Shown in pieces: positions 1 to 11,886 of a stretch of 64,000 bases of DNA. Position 1 is the stretch's first letter. Each line of letters opens with the position of its first letter. A program made the translations under genes and the position numbers. The stretch covers positions 32,922,001 through 32,986,000 of the forward strand of contig OZ231127.1 of NCBI GenBank assembly GCA_965153355.1, in the 5' to 3' direction. The DNA is from Flaccisagitta enflata (Eukaryota; Chaetognatha; Sagittoidea; Aphragmophora). The notes under the pieces were generated by a model. It was not told where the DNA came from, did no database searches, and saw only the letters and a program-made list of their open reading frames with translations.

Positions 1-183
<183 letters not shown>

Positions 184-299
184 AACTCAAAGACATAGGA
201 AGACCAAAAAAGAGACACAGAGAAACAGATTGAATGACAAAAACAAGCAAGCAGTCAACCAGACATCATGAGATGCACACAGAAGAACATGCACTGAAA

Positions 300-447
300 A
301 CAAAGCTGGATACACGACAATCCAGTCGCGGACGGTTGGGCAGGAGCAGTAAAGCGGAAACCGCTTGGAATTCAAAAATGTAACGGATGGACCGACCGAC
401 GGACCGACCGACATGGCAAGGTGTGAAGTCGCGTGTCCGCGACTGAT
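300..447 (-). repeat. R2 short hairpin-ended dispersed repeat, copy 1
   Basis: The right end carries the hairpin AGTCGCGTGTCCGCGACT. Next to it is a tract of GACC/GACG units, then a GGGCAGGAGCAG segment and a TCCAGTCGCGGACGG segment. The same order recurs at 10471, 19586, 33966, 49049 and 57566 in both orientations. No coding capacity. Short open frames across it are repeat artefacts. Confidence 0.85.
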
Positions 448-666
448 AAAGATTCCCATTTACGACTTCTTTTCGGTCGGCGAGAGCCGCCTTTATTGGT
501 AAATGATTATAACCTGGCAGACTACTGGATTAACTAACCGATATAGAAATAAAATAGTCGGGCTGAATGAAAAGGTCAGGTTGAATGAAAACGTTGCTCC
601 CGAAAGCCAATTACATCTAACAATCGGGGACAGTCAATCGCTAACTCCTCGAACTCGGTCAATTAC

Positions 667-3600
667 CTCCCGATCTTGAGACGTACGCGACCGATCCCGG
701 TCGGTATAATTTGGAGGCCAAGATATTATCCAGCATACCACCGGTGTTACCGATCTTGAAGGCGCCTGGTTTGATTCCACCAACTGTCGCGGGGCCTACA
801 AACAAGAGTACTATCTAGGAAAAAAGTTTGGCGACACTTAGGGTTGGCAGTATGTTTCCCTCCTCATATGCTCAAAACTTGTGCATCTGATCGTTTTTAG
901 TTTTTACTATGTTCATACTAACTAGAACAAAAGAGAAAAATAATCTTCAATCCAATTAAGGGCCCACGAGTTTGGTTTGTTTATTACCACTAAGAGGTGG
1001 TTGTGGTAATATTAGTAGATCTTGGTCATTTTGGCTTCAAATCAGAGCTACTTCCCTTCCAAGATCTGACTGAAAATCCATGAGGTTATAAAACTAGAGC
1101 TCTAGAGCTTACCAGTGGTGTAATCCTCATGTTTCTATCATATTTTCGTAAAATTTGAGAGCATTTCAAAGATGTAAGGGTAGAAGAAAAAATGAATTCT
1201 ACTTTTTTTGCCATTTTGCCAAGTACATGATCAACTTTAAACACATGGCATTTCTAAACGGTTTGACGCACAGAGACGAGATTGCGCTCAGATTGTAGAT
1301 TTCTTGACGTAGATTAAAATGCTCATAAATTTTGTTGACTTATCTCAACGGGAAGTGGAGTTATCTCTTGTTGAAGGTGTCGCCAAACATATTTCCTAAG
1401 TAGTAGAGGACATTATGGCTTGAGCAACTTTTTTGATCCATAACAAGTAAACCGGTAAAGAAAGGCTTATCAAATTAAAACAAAACTTTAAACAACACCA
1501 CCAACAAAAACCACAATAACAACAACAATACCAACACCACTGACAACAACAACACCACTTACAACATTTACGCAACTAACAACACCAAAAACAACAACAC
1601 TGGCAACGACATTAACACTAATAACAGTAACAACAACATCAACACTAACAACAACAATAGAACAAACAATCACAAACAACAACAACAAAGACACCCACAA
1701 CATCCAAACCAACTACCGAAACGTGAAATGATTACGAATTTTCGATGAAAATTACCGATGATGGTCACTCCGAGAGAAGCGGCTTCTTTGTTAATCTTCC
1801 TAGTCAGATTCTCCGGGATTCCTTCGGCGATAATGGCGATGGTTCGGATTTGAGGGAACGACATCGTCTCGATGGTAGACTCGTAAGCGGACCGCAAGGA
1901 GGCGAAATTGATCAACACATCCGCCTCGGGATGCTTTTTCATGCAATCGGACATGTTCTTGTATACTGGGATCAAGATTTCCTACACAGAGAAAGAGACA
2001 TGAAGGGGTAAACCCAAGCAAAGAACCTAAACAGACACAGTGATTGAACCGGGTCCATAAGCCCCAGCCTTTTTCCGTCTACTCCCAACTCTTTGCCTCC
2101 TACCTTATGGTCCATAGCCTTTTTTCGTTTATTCAAACTCTTTGCCTCTTACCTTATGGCCCCAGTAGAACTTTTGTTTGTGATCTCCCGACATGGGGTA
2201 GACCATGGCGACGACGGATGGTTCTTTCCGAGAGCAAACATGATCAAAGTCGAGCATTCCTTGGACGGCGCGAGTCTGCATGCCCCAAACAACGGCTTTT
2301 GTCTTTTCTGTGTAAAGCGGCTGCGATTGACCCGCCGAACCTACAAGGAGAAAACGGTAATTGACGAGATTCGGCTAACGAAATCCGACACACACACTCA
2401 CCCAAGGCCCTATATCATGATTATCATCAATATGCACGCTGCGATCAGATCAACAACATTGAAACTCACCATCGCCGTTGGCGAGAGAGTCGACGTTTTT
2501 GAGAACAGTTTTCGATGGCCGTCTACTTTTCTCCTCGCGAGTGGCGCTTCCTAGAAGAAGAAGGTCATCATTATTAGAATGGCGCAAAACGTGCGAGAAA
2601 GAGGGAAAGAGGGATGTGATAGACAGTTCCTAAATCGAGGGTGTCACTTACCGATGGGAAGGGTATGGAAAAGGGAAGGAAAAGGAGACCGGATTGAGGA
2701 TAAAGAAAGCATGAGTGAATTGATAGATAGTAATCCGTCACGTCGATACGTGCACCTCAAGAAATTCTTACAAACTTGATGAAGACCAAGCCATTCAGCT
2801 CGGCATCTGTTCAAAATTGTTCAAACTGCAACTAGCCTTTGACAATATGGCCATTTCAAAACCTTTACACGTTAATGACGGAAAAAAGGTAATTGAAACG
2901 GTTCTTCTTCTATCCGAAATAAAAAAACACATTGAAAACGCAAAAAACTGCAAGAACAGCTCTGGAAGAGTTTACGATACAAGAAGGGGTTGAGTAGACA
3001 AAGAAAATCCGGGTTATGGTTCAAATAACTTTCTGCAGAACAAAATTCTTACCACATTTACCAACTTCTAGAAGAAAACAGAGGGATCGAATCAAGATTA
3101 TTTGATACATTTGTAACCGGGTCAATGTTTAAATATGAAAGGGGATCATCCTTTTTGGGCAGCGGTCCCAAAGGATCCATGTCCTGTAGGACACAGGCAT
3201 GAATTTCCTTACATCTGTCTGTCGATATGTCCATCTGTACACCCACCCCGAGACCTCTTTAGCCCAAATCTGGCTCTTTCAGGCCTGAAATCAGGCCTAA
3301 GAGGCCCAAGTCAACACTTGGACCTAAAATTTCCTCTCTAAGGTCCAAAATTAGCTTTCTCAGATCCAAGATCAGCCTTCTTATGCCCAAAATCAGCCCT
3401 GTATAGCCCAAAATCAGCCCTCTCAGACTATAAATAAACCCTCCCAGGCTTATAATAAGCTCTTTGGCCTGGGATAAGCCCTATGCGGCCTCAAATTTGC
3501 CCTCTCAAGCCCAATATCTGACCCTTCAGGATGGATGGACGTAAGGAAATTCACCCCTGTGCCCTTCAGCCTTTGAAGTCGCTGCCCTGCCCTCACTCCA

Positions 3601-6200
3601 CTTATTCAGCTGATCACTCCAAGCAGGGCATCGGGTACCGCTGACCATGTGCAATCCTTTGATGACTTGTTAAATTCGTATGATTTCGGTACTGACCAGC
3701 GAGTAGGAAGTTGGCTGTGGTGGTTGAGCTGTCGACAATATCGGTGGGAATTTCTCTTTTGCCGAGCGCCATGCCGACGATGGCAGTCATGTGACTCTCG
3801 GGACCAAAAACGTGCATTGGGATTCCCAGAGTATCTCCCAATTCGCGGACGACGCGAAGGCCCTCCTGCAGAATGAATTCAATGTTTTCATGTTTGCAAG
3901 TTTGCCGCTTATTTTCTTGGGTTGAGTAATACACAGTCAACAAACAAACCTGGTAGTTAGGACCACCTCTTCTGATGAAGATTTGGACCTTGTACTCTTG
4001 AAGTTTGTCTTTAAACCTCTGAAGGGCAGAGACGATTCCCTTGAAAGTGGCGGCGACGTTGGTAAAATTGGCAATCCCACCGCCGATGATCAAAACTTTG
4101 CCGTCTGGATGCTTCTCTTTCGTCATCAACGTCAGAATTGTTTTAGCGTATTCGTAACTGGGAGGTGGAAAATACAAGAAAATCTTTTTAAAGCTGAGAC
4201 GGTGTGACATACAGCTTTGCGTCGGCTTGAGGCGTTTGCGATAGTTGCGTCATGGATATCGTTATTCGTTAATAACCCAGTCCTGACATCAGATCTTAAA
4301 ACAAAGAGACCAACGACAATGTTTGCCGAAACTCAGCTCCAACTCACGTCTGCTGTTCCGAAGGTGCCCCGGAATATTCTCCATAGTTGGCCAATTCGCT
4401 AGTGCCGCCAAGATCGCAAATCGTGTCGCTGTAAATGACCGAGGCCCCGCCTCCGGCCACCATCGTCCAAATGCGACCGCTTTTGTTTAAAATCGTCAGC
4501 TTCAAAGAGGCGCCAGACTTGGCATCAAGATCAGCGATGTATGCCTCCTCTGAGAAGAAATGGAAAAGTTAGTTAAAAGTTGAATTGGAAACTATCTGAG
4601 CGCGCTAGCAAGATAACGATTAAAAATATACCTCCAAACCTCTAGGCCCTACTTGCCAATTAATTGAGCAATATAGTCAACGTCGGAAATAATGCTGTCT
4701 TTCGTCACTAACCAGGAAGCGCGTCCCTGCCGAACGGTGGTGGAAAGTCGACATTTCCCCATTTGGATTTGCAGAGATATTCAGCGGTGGCGTCGAGTTT
4801 AGCGGCCAAATCCAAAATGTAGATCTTGCCTTGAGTGACGACCAAAGGATTGATTTCCAAGTAAGTGAAGTACAAGTCGACGTAACAACGATACAACGCC
4901 GAGATAAAATGAGCCATGAGATCATGTTGAGACTGAACGAATGAGGCAAATCGGAAATGGGGAGGATGAAGAAAAGGAAATTAGAAATAAGTGCGACTGA
5001 AATCACTCAGCTGGATGGTCCAACAGTTATAAAGTTAACCATACTATTCAATAAAACACTGAATCTTTAAATCCTCGATTCTGACCTTGTTAACATTAAT
5101 GAGAAGTTTGGCTTTAATATCGTCAAGCGAGGGAGTCTCGTCGATTCCCAATTCGAGTTTCAACGCTTTCGCGTCAACGTCGCCCACATCCACGCCTCCT
5201 TCGTGAGTAAACAGAATCGTATCACCGTTCCTGAAAAAAGTGAAACAGTGAGAAATTACCATGTGCCGGAAAAGAGAGATAGATAAACAGATTAATAAAA
5301 TACCGAGCAAATAGAGACAGAGAAACATGGCACAGGCCAAAAGACACGAGCAAGTCTTCAGTCAGACACTAGGAAGTGAGAAGGCAGGACCGGTGAAGTT
5401 TCTGTGACAGGCAAGTAGTGAATATCTCACGAGACAAAAGTCAACTCGACAATCAATCAATCAATCAATCATGCATCAAAGTTGGCCAAAGGCCGAATCC
5501 CGAGGGCCCAGATCCAAGACAACGTCAAGCAATGAACACACGAATGCAAGCAACTTTCGTCACCTGTGGGAGTGGATGCAAATATAATATTCTTCATCTG
5601 GCTTGTGCGCTAAAAAGGGTTCGATGATGAAGTGATGTAAAACTCCAGTTGCTGGACCGGCTTGTATACTTTGCCCGACGCGCTCGTTCACCCATCGTTC
5701 GACATCGGTCAAAGGTGAATTGACCTAGATCCAAGTAGAATAAAATGTCAAGGTTATTGCTACGCTAACCCAGTGGTTAGAAGTTACCAAGACCCTTAAT
5801 CTCGCCCTCTTCTCTAATCATGCCACGGATCATACCTTGAGCAATCCCAATTTGCCCCTCCTCTTGATGAGTTGATCTGGTTTAGCGACTAAGTTTCCAA
5901 CGGAGAGCCATGGGTTTTGAGCCTTTATGTCTTCCCAGCAACTGTTGTCCGCGAACTCTGCGAACCGTATGTTGTCCTTCGCCGGATCTTGTAGATGCCT
6001 GGATATAGTGAGAAAATTACGAGGAGGGTCTTAACTCATTTGCAGTTAAGTTTAACAAAACGAGACCTTTAAATTCGCTAACAACAAAGTTTTCATAATC
6101 CGCAGGAAGCTAGCTTAGTACAAGACGATCACAGCATATAATCAATTTACCTGGCGAGGATGGACTTCCCGGAGGTTTCAAAAATAGCTTTAGCTGACAT
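667..6200 (-). CDS. ACLY: ATP-citrate lyase (ATP-citrate synthase), N-terminal ~620 residues, 3' end beyond window
   Basis: Cytosolic enzyme that cleaves citrate with CoA and ATP to acetyl-CoA and oxaloacetate, supplying carbon for fatty acid and sterol synthesis. Coding exons, 5' to 3': 6200-6151, 5998-5836, 5724-5564, 5230-5086, 4932-4713, 4549-4348, 4157-3950, 3865-3697, 2340-2153, 1981-1756, 795-667. All have GT-AG borders and consistent phases. The start is MSAKAI, as in animal enzymes. Visible family signatures are [14 protein letters not shown] and [12 protein letters not shown] (ATP-grasp), [12 protein letters not shown] (citrate loop), [18 protein letters not shown], then [19 protein letters not shown] and [15 protein letters not shown] (CoA-ligase half). 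The last exon ends in SRSGG with a phase-1 donor. The catalytic phosphohistidine and citrate-synthase-like C-terminus lie off the left edge. Exons 8 and 9 join across a linker much shorter than in vertebrates. A single polypeptide matches animals, not the split fungal enzyme. Confidence 0.96.
1480..1700. repeat. Degenerate (AAC)n low-complexity tract
   Basis: Imperfect AAC/ACA trinucleotides on the plus strand inside ACLY intron 10, close to the donor of the exon ending at 1756. Open frames through it (runs of V/N) are compositional. Confidence 0.9.
2064..2161 (-). repeat. 49-bp tandem duplication carrying a second copy of the ACLY exon-9 splice donor
   Basis: Two diverged copies of a segment beginning CCATAAG|GT (minus strand). 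The real exon 9 ends at 2153. A duplicate CATAAG|GTAGGA follows 49 bases downstream with its donor after 2104. Use of the second donor would add 49 nt and put a TAA in frame shortly after GGT AAG AGG. Confidence 0.75.
3148..3668 (+). repeat. R1a element in ACLY intron 8
   Basis: Starts near TTTTTGGGCAGCGGTCCC with GATGTCCTGTAGGACACAGG-like sequence. It continues through degenerate ~20-bp units (GCCCAAAATCAGCCCTCTCA type) and returns through an inverted, diverged copy of the head to a CTGATCACTCCAAGCAGGGC tail. The tail, ending about TTTGATGACTTG, comes within about 30 bp of the exon-8 splice donor at 3697. Confidence 0.8.
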
Positions 6201-7169
6201 CTTTCTTCTCAACGAGGATCAGTTTCACAGTTGAATGTCTTATTCGAATCGGAGATAACTTTTTTTTTCAAATTGCTTTGGAGGTCGATTTGATCCTTCG
6301 CCAAACAACCTTCAACCTCGATTACAAAGACCAGGGAACTTCAAAAAAATTCCCGTTGATGTAATATCTATTCTTCGCGTCTTGATAATGTTCACCAAGA
6401 CCTGGTAAAACACCACCGTTGCCGTCTATTTACTGCTATATATATAACATTAGATAAAACCTGGAAAATGAGACTAGAATGAAGCAGAACGCAAACTAGG
6501 AGAGTCTAGCAACAGCTGTAAATGTAAAGAATTCTCTAGAATTGTATATCAGTTCGAGGTAAAGGCGTATCCGTTTATCTGTAAAATAGACCTGCAGATT
6601 TGTTTTACCGATAACGCACTTTTGATATGTTTTTAATCATAGCAACATTGGGTGGAACCCTACCATACAGATCGTTGAGAAAAGTTAGTTGACTCATCTT
6701 CAGAACTATTTAATTCAAGGCCGTTACGAGGTGCTAATGGGCCCCAACACAGCTAAGTTTATGGGTCCCCCTCAAAACCTCATTTTTTTCGCCCCATCAA
6801 AATTAAACTAATTCTATCAATAGCATTTGCAAAAATGTGTTTGTTTTTAAAGGCATCTTAGCTGATTCTAGTCTGATTCGACAATTGTTGAAGCTCATTG
6901 CAAAGAATCCTTATTTATTTTCACTTTTCAAAAGTTTTTATTGATCTATATATCTTTTTTTTTTAATTTTTTTTCAATACATTGAGAGCCCCCCCTCAAG
7001 CCCCAAGAGCATGTGGATCCTGTCAGTCTGTGACGGGTGTTAACCCCTGTCAACGGCCCTGACTTAATTACTAAAATCTTTGTACACCTAATGACGTCAA
7101 CGGCTAATGCCAAAAATGCACTGCGATGATGTCACTGGAATGTCGTAGCGCTCTAACCGTGGCCAAAGC
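6201..7169. other. ACLY 5' flank, no gene seen
   Basis: AT-rich sequence between the ACLY start codon and the left end of the foldback transposon. It must hold the ACLY promoter and 5' UTR, but no TATA box, CCAAT box or E-box stands out clearly. No open frame with coding character. Confidence 0.5.
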
Positions 7170-7767
7170 TCAGCACCCATAGATCTTAGATCGATAAAGA
7201 TAGGGGTCAATGTCCACGGGACTGACCATGACAGACACTGATAGTACCCCATGGGGCACCAAAAAGACGTGGAGGCAAGTTTTTAAAACTCAGGGTTTTC
7301 CTTCTACTTCGTTTTACCTCTGGAAAGCATCAGTGAACCATTTTTCACAAAATGTAATGGAAGGACTCAACTTTGTCGGCTCATATATCCTAAACGAATT
7401 GAGCTAATGAGCTCAATTTAGGCTCATTTTAAAGAGCTGACACAGCTCTTTAAAATGAGCCTAAGTTGAGGTCAGTAGCTCAATTCGTTTAGGAGCGACA
7501 GTCTTCCAAAGTTGATGTTATTTTTAGAATAATGGCAAAAAACCCTTACAACTTTGTCAGCTCATATCTCCCAAACGAATTGAGCTACTGAGCTCAATTT
7601 GGGCTCATTTTAAAGAACAGGCACAGCTCTTTAAAATGAGCCTAAGTTGAGGTCAGTAGCTCGATTCGTTAAGGAGCGAGAGTCTCTCAAAGTTGAAAAA
7701 TTTTTAAGATAAACGTTGATAAATGCTTAAGATAAGATAGACTCACCAATGTAACCTCGTCCGTTTT

Positions 7768-7960
7768 TTGGCAGCGGCCCCAAAGGGCCGATGTCCTGTA
7801 GGGCACAGGGGTGAATTTCCAGATGTTCATCCATCCATCCGTCCGTTCTTCCGTCCATCCATCTGTTTGTCCATTCTTCCATCCATCTGTTTGTCCATTC
7901 TTCCATCCATCTGTCTGTCCATTCTTCCATCCATCTGTCTGTCCTTCCATCCAAGGCCCG
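7768..7960 (+). repeat. R1a partial element with CCAT-rich tract, nested in T1
   Basis: Head GGCAGCGGCCCCAAAGGGCC with GATGTCCTGTAGGGCACAGG. It is followed by ~24-bp units of CTGTTTGTCCATTCTTCCAT type and then breaks off without the usual right end. Confidence 0.8.
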
Positions 7961-8027
7961 AGGCTGCTTTAGCCCTAATCAATGCAAAAGTCCCATTGAT
8001 TAATAAGGAAAATTGATGAAAAAATGA

Positions 8028-8600
8028 ATAGTCGCAAAAGCGTTAGATGGTCAGCGGTACGTGTTACCCCTATGTGAGTGTATGTGAGCGTGAAGTGGTT
8101 AGAGGGGGAGCGGCCCCAAAGGGGCCGATGACTTATGCTGTTTTTATCTGAGCCTCAAGGCTGGAATTAGAGTCTGGAGGCTGGAATTGGGGCCTGGAAG
8201 CTGGGATTTGAGCCTGGAGACTAGGATTTGGGCCTCTAGACTAGGATTTGAGCCTCAAGGCAGGGATTTGAGCCTTGAGGTTGGGAATTAAGCCTTGAAG
8301 CTGGGATTTTAGCCTCGAAGCTGGGATTTAAGCCTTGAGACTGGGATTTGAGCCTTGAGACTGGGAATTAAGCCGCGAGACTGGGATTTAAGCCTCGCGA
8401 CTAGGTTTTGAGCATAAAGATTGGAATATGAGCCTCAAGACTGGGATTTGAGCCTCGAGGCTGGGATTTGAGCCTTTAAGCTAGGATGTGAGCCTCAAGA
8501 GCCTCGAGAGGGGGTGGACGTACGGAGAAGGAGGAGGAGAAATTTCCCCTGTGTGAAAGCATAGGTCATCGGACCCTTTAGGGCCGCTGCCCAAAAAGTG
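8028..8600 (-). repeat. R1b element with ~20-bp CTGGGATTTGAGCC minisatellite
   Basis: Asymmetric tail at the left (AATAGTCGCAAAAGCG, then GATGGTCAGCGGTAC). Next come the palindromic core AGCGGCCCCAAAGGGGCC, about eighteen diverged units of CTGGGATTTGAGCCTCGAGG type, and the inverted head ending GGGCCGCTGCCC. Nested in T1. Confidence 0.85.
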
Positions 8601-8689
8601 AAATTTTCATTGAATAACATGGAAAATTTGTGAAAAATCAAAAAAATGTAAAATTCCCATTGAATAACATGGAAAATTTCCCTGAAGGC

Positions 8690-8850
8690 CTCAATTTTGC
8701 CCTCTCTGAACGTCTGGAAATTCACCCCTGTGTCCCAAAGGACATTGGCCCTTTTAGGCCGCTGCCTTGCTCTTTTTCAACTCTTTAGCTGATCACTCCA
8801 AGCAGTGCATTGGGCACCGCTGACCATGTGCGATCCTTGGATGACTATTT
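8690..8850 (+). repeat. R1a right-end fragment
   Basis: Contains ATTCACCCCTGTGTCCCAAA, the GGCCGCTGCC core half, the CTGATCACTCCAAGCA segment and the GACCATGTGCGATCCTTGGA tail. The left half is missing or replaced by short repeats of CATTGAATAACATGGAAAAT type. Confidence 0.8.
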
Positions 8851-8937
8851 ATCTCTAAAATGAAATGAGGTGCAGACTGCAGCTTGGACGGTGTTTTGAC
8901 AAATCTTTAAAATGGGCACAATCTGGCTGTCGCTGCT

Positions 8938-9512
8938 CTTTGGGCAGCGGCCCCAAAGGGGCCAATGACCTATGCTTTCACACATGGGGAAATTTGTCCT
9001 TCTCTTTTTTTAGGCAGCGGCCCCAAAGGGCCAATGTCTGGTAGAACACAGGGGGAATTTCGAGACGTCCCTTCCGTCCTCCCCCCATAGACTATCAAGG
9101 CCTCAGATTAGCCCTTCCAGGCCTCAATCTAGCCCTCCAGATTTCAAATCAGCCCTCTTGGCTTGAAATTAGCCTACCCCATACCTCAAATCTGTCTTTA
9201 AGTCCTCAAATCTGCACTCCAGATCTTCAATCAGCCTTCCAAGCATCAAATCAGCCCTCAAAACCTCATATCTGCTCTCCAAGCCTTAATTCTGCCCTCT
9301 AGCCTCCAAATATGCCTTCAGTGGCCTATATCAGCCATCTAAAGCCTGAAATATGCCCCCCAGGATGGACGGAAGGACGGACGTCTCAAAATTCCTGTGT
9401 GTTCTACAGGACATTGGTCCTTTGGGGCCGCTGCCCTGCTCTCACTCCACCTCTTTACTGGATCACTCCCAGCAGGGCATCGGGTAGCGCTGACCATGTA
9501 CGATCCTTGGAT
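8938..9512 (+). repeat. R1 compound: R1b head followed by complete R1a element
   Basis: An R1b head (GATGACCTATGCTTTCACAC) at 8938 runs directly into an R1a head at about 9012. This is followed by ~22-bp units of CCTCAAATCTGCCCTCCAAG type and the inverted R1a head and tail ending GATCCTTGGATGACTAGT. Subtypes insert next to or into each other. Confidence 0.85.
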
Positions 9513-9519
9513 GACTAGT

Positions 9520-10035
9520 TTTCTCCGTCCATCCCCCCCCAGCCCCCCCAGGCCTCCAAACCCAACTCTGCCAAATGCTGCCACATTTTGCCAAATTCTG
9601 CCAAATTTTGCCAAATTCTACCTAATTTTGCCAAATTTTGCCAATATCTGCCAGATTTGGCAAAATTTGGCCAAATTTGGCAGATTTTGGTAAATGTTGG
9701 CAGAATTTAGCCAAATTTTGCCAAATTCCAGACCCAAACCCCAGCCCCAAACCCCAGCCTCAGACTGAATCCCACTTTCAGAGCCCAAATCTTAGCCTCA
9801 AGAAGAAAATCCAGCCCTGGAGCCAAAAACCCAGCTCCAAGTCCTAAACCGCATCACAAAGGCCCAATTCCCAACCACTAGCAGATGGAGAAAGACATAT
9901 TTCCTCATGTGTGAAAGCATAGGTCATCAGCTCCTTTTGGGCTGCTGCCCTGCTCCCTTCCTAAACTTCAATCACAATCCATGTAAGCAGGGCACGAGTA
10001 CCACTGACCATCTGACGCTTTTGCGACTATTTTTT
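9520..10035 (+). repeat. R1b partial element with TTTTGCCAAATTC tract
   Basis: CCCCCCCC-bounded tract of 11-bp TGCCAAATTTT units that switches orientation near 9660 (to GGCAAAATTT). CCAAATCCCAGCC units follow, then the R1b right end (GTGAAAGCATAGGTCATC, GGGCTGCTGCCC) and a tail ending GCTTTTGCGACTATTTT. Confidence 0.75.
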
Positions 10036-10227
10036 TTAGGAGCAGAAGTCATCAAAAGTTGATGCACATTTAGGATATAACAGACACAACCAACACAACT
10101 TAGTCTCTACATATTCCCAAAACAAATTGGCCCACAGAATCTTGACTGATTGCGATTTGAAGAGTAAGCAAGTTTTTAAACGAGACTTATGCCTCAATGA
10201 GAGCTTGTCCATCAGTTGGTTGGTCGG

Positions 10228-10470
10228 TTGGCAGATATACAGATTCTGGAGGAGCGTGGAGCGCCGCTCCTTGGAAAGGCAGGAGGCTCGTCGGAAAACT
10301 TTGTATGGAAGAGGAAAAAAAGAAAGAAGCAAAAAGAAAGTTGGAAAGAAAGAAAGAAAGAAAGGAGGGAAGAAAGAAAGAAAGAAAGAAAAAAAAAGAA
10401 AGAAAGAAACAAAGAAAGAGAGAAAGAGAGAAAGAAAAATGAAAGAAACAGAGAAAGATTCATTTTTTTT
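10228..10470 (+). repeat. R7 element: GGAGCGCCGCTCC palindrome plus (AAAG)n
   Basis: The palindrome and flanking GATTCTGGAGGAGCGTGGAG are followed by a GAAAG/AAAG-rich tract. A second copy lies inverted at 62290-62500. Lysine-rich open frames here are compositional. Confidence 0.75.
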
Positions 10471-10622
10471 TAGTCACGGACCCGCGACTCTACACCTCGC
10501 CGTGTCGGTAGGTACGTTGGTCCGTTGGTCAGTTGGAAATATTTCTAAGATTGCAAGTGGTTTTAATTACTGCTCCTGCCCATCCGTCCGCGACCGGATT
10601 GTCGTGTATCCGGCCTTGCTGC
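10471..10622 (+). repeat. R2 short hairpin-ended repeat, copy 2
   Basis: Begins TAGTCACGGACCCGCGACTC (degenerate hairpin), with a GTTGGTCCGTTGGTC tract, and ends CCGTGTATCCGGCCTT-like. Same arrangement as the copies at 300 and 57566. Confidence 0.85.
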
Positions 10623-11886
10623 TTTTCAATCTTGATTGCTGCAACAAGAAATGTTTAGACACAGTTGAACCCCGCTCTAACGGGCCCGCCACTAAAGAAC
10701 TCCGCCTAAAATAGATGCAAATTCACTGTTCCTTTAACTAGTTTCTCTTTATTTCTTATAAAGTTATATTGATGATTTACAATTTTATTAAATGCCTATA
10801 ACAGATAAGATTTGTTGGTCTCTTGAAATGCTTTAGAGCGGGATTTAACTGTATTTACCAATGGCAATAGGCAATGCGGGCTATTGTCTATTGAAATTCC
10901 GATGGAAATCTTTGAATTGTGCAACATATAGTGATAATAAATCAAAGCCATCTATTAACCTCTACTTCTTTCTACTGAAAACCGACCAAATCACGTAACA
11001 ACTAGTAGTGCAAATACCGCCCTATAACCTGTGACCGATCAACCAAATGATGGACCAACAGACCGATGGACCAACTGACCGACGGACCCACTGACCGACG
11101 GAAAGACAAAGCGTAGCATGCAACTAGAAAATTTGAAAATATGCACAACAGGATTACTACACTAATTTTCAACAATCTGGCGTTTACAAAATTGCTTGGT
11201 AAGAAATGGTCAATTACAAAATAACATCAACTGGATATGGGCTAATTATAAAGAACGTGTTTCCTTTTTATTATGAGCCTAAATTGAACTCAGTAGCTCA
11301 ATTTGTATAGAAGATATGAGATGACTAAGTTGCAAGGGTTTTTGCCATTCATGATAAAATTACATCAACTTTGAAAGACCGTCGCTCTCAAACGAATTGA
11401 GCTATTGACCTCAATTTGGGCTCATTTTAAAGGGCTGTGTCAGTTCTTCAAAATGAGCCTAAATTGAGCTCATTTGCTCAATTCGTTTAGGAGATATGAG
11501 CTGATAAAGTTGTAAGGGTTTTTGCCATTACTGATAAAATTACACGAACTTTAGAAGACTGTCGCTCCTAAACGAATTGAGCTATTGACCTCAATTTGGG
11601 CTCATTTTAAAGAGCTAAGTCAGCTCTTTAAAATGAGCCTAAATTGAGCTCATTTGCTCAATTCGTTCAGGAGATATGAGCTGACAAAGTTAACTCCTTC
11701 CATTCATCCTAATCAAAAATCGTTCTCCTCTGTTTTCCAGAGGTAAAACAAAATGGAAGGAAAACCCTGAGTTTTAAAAACTTGCCTCCACGTCTTTTTG
11801 ATGCCCCATGGGGTACTACGAGTGGCTGTCATGGTCAGTCCCGTGGACATTGACCCCTATCTTTATCGATCTAAGATCTATGGGTG

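Larger units (their letters stand above)
7174..11886. mobile_element. T1: foldback-type DNA transposon with long inverted arms and TCAG target duplication
   Basis: Left arm 7174 to about 7720 and right arm about 11220 to 11886 are inverted copies. Both start CACCCATAGATCTTAGATCG at the outer end and share the segments GGGGTCAATGTCCACGGGAC and CCCCATGGGG, then ~165-bp subunits. There are two subunits in the left arm and three in the right. Each subunit is itself a near-palindrome (GCTCATTTTAAAGAGCT and its complement). TCAG flanks both sides (7170-7173 and 11887-11890). The middle contains several R1 elements, an R7 copy and an R2 copy, but no transposase, so it is non-autonomous. It occupies almost the whole AACS-ACLY spacer. 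Confidence 0.85.

Noticed and set aside
1745-2554. Plus-strand open frames of 88-153 residues
   Set aside because: Antisense of ACLY exons 9 and 10 and of their introns.
7768-10035. tRNA-derived SINE identity for R1
   Set aside because: No convincing A box or B box; paired inverted ends and internal minisatellite fit a DNA element better.
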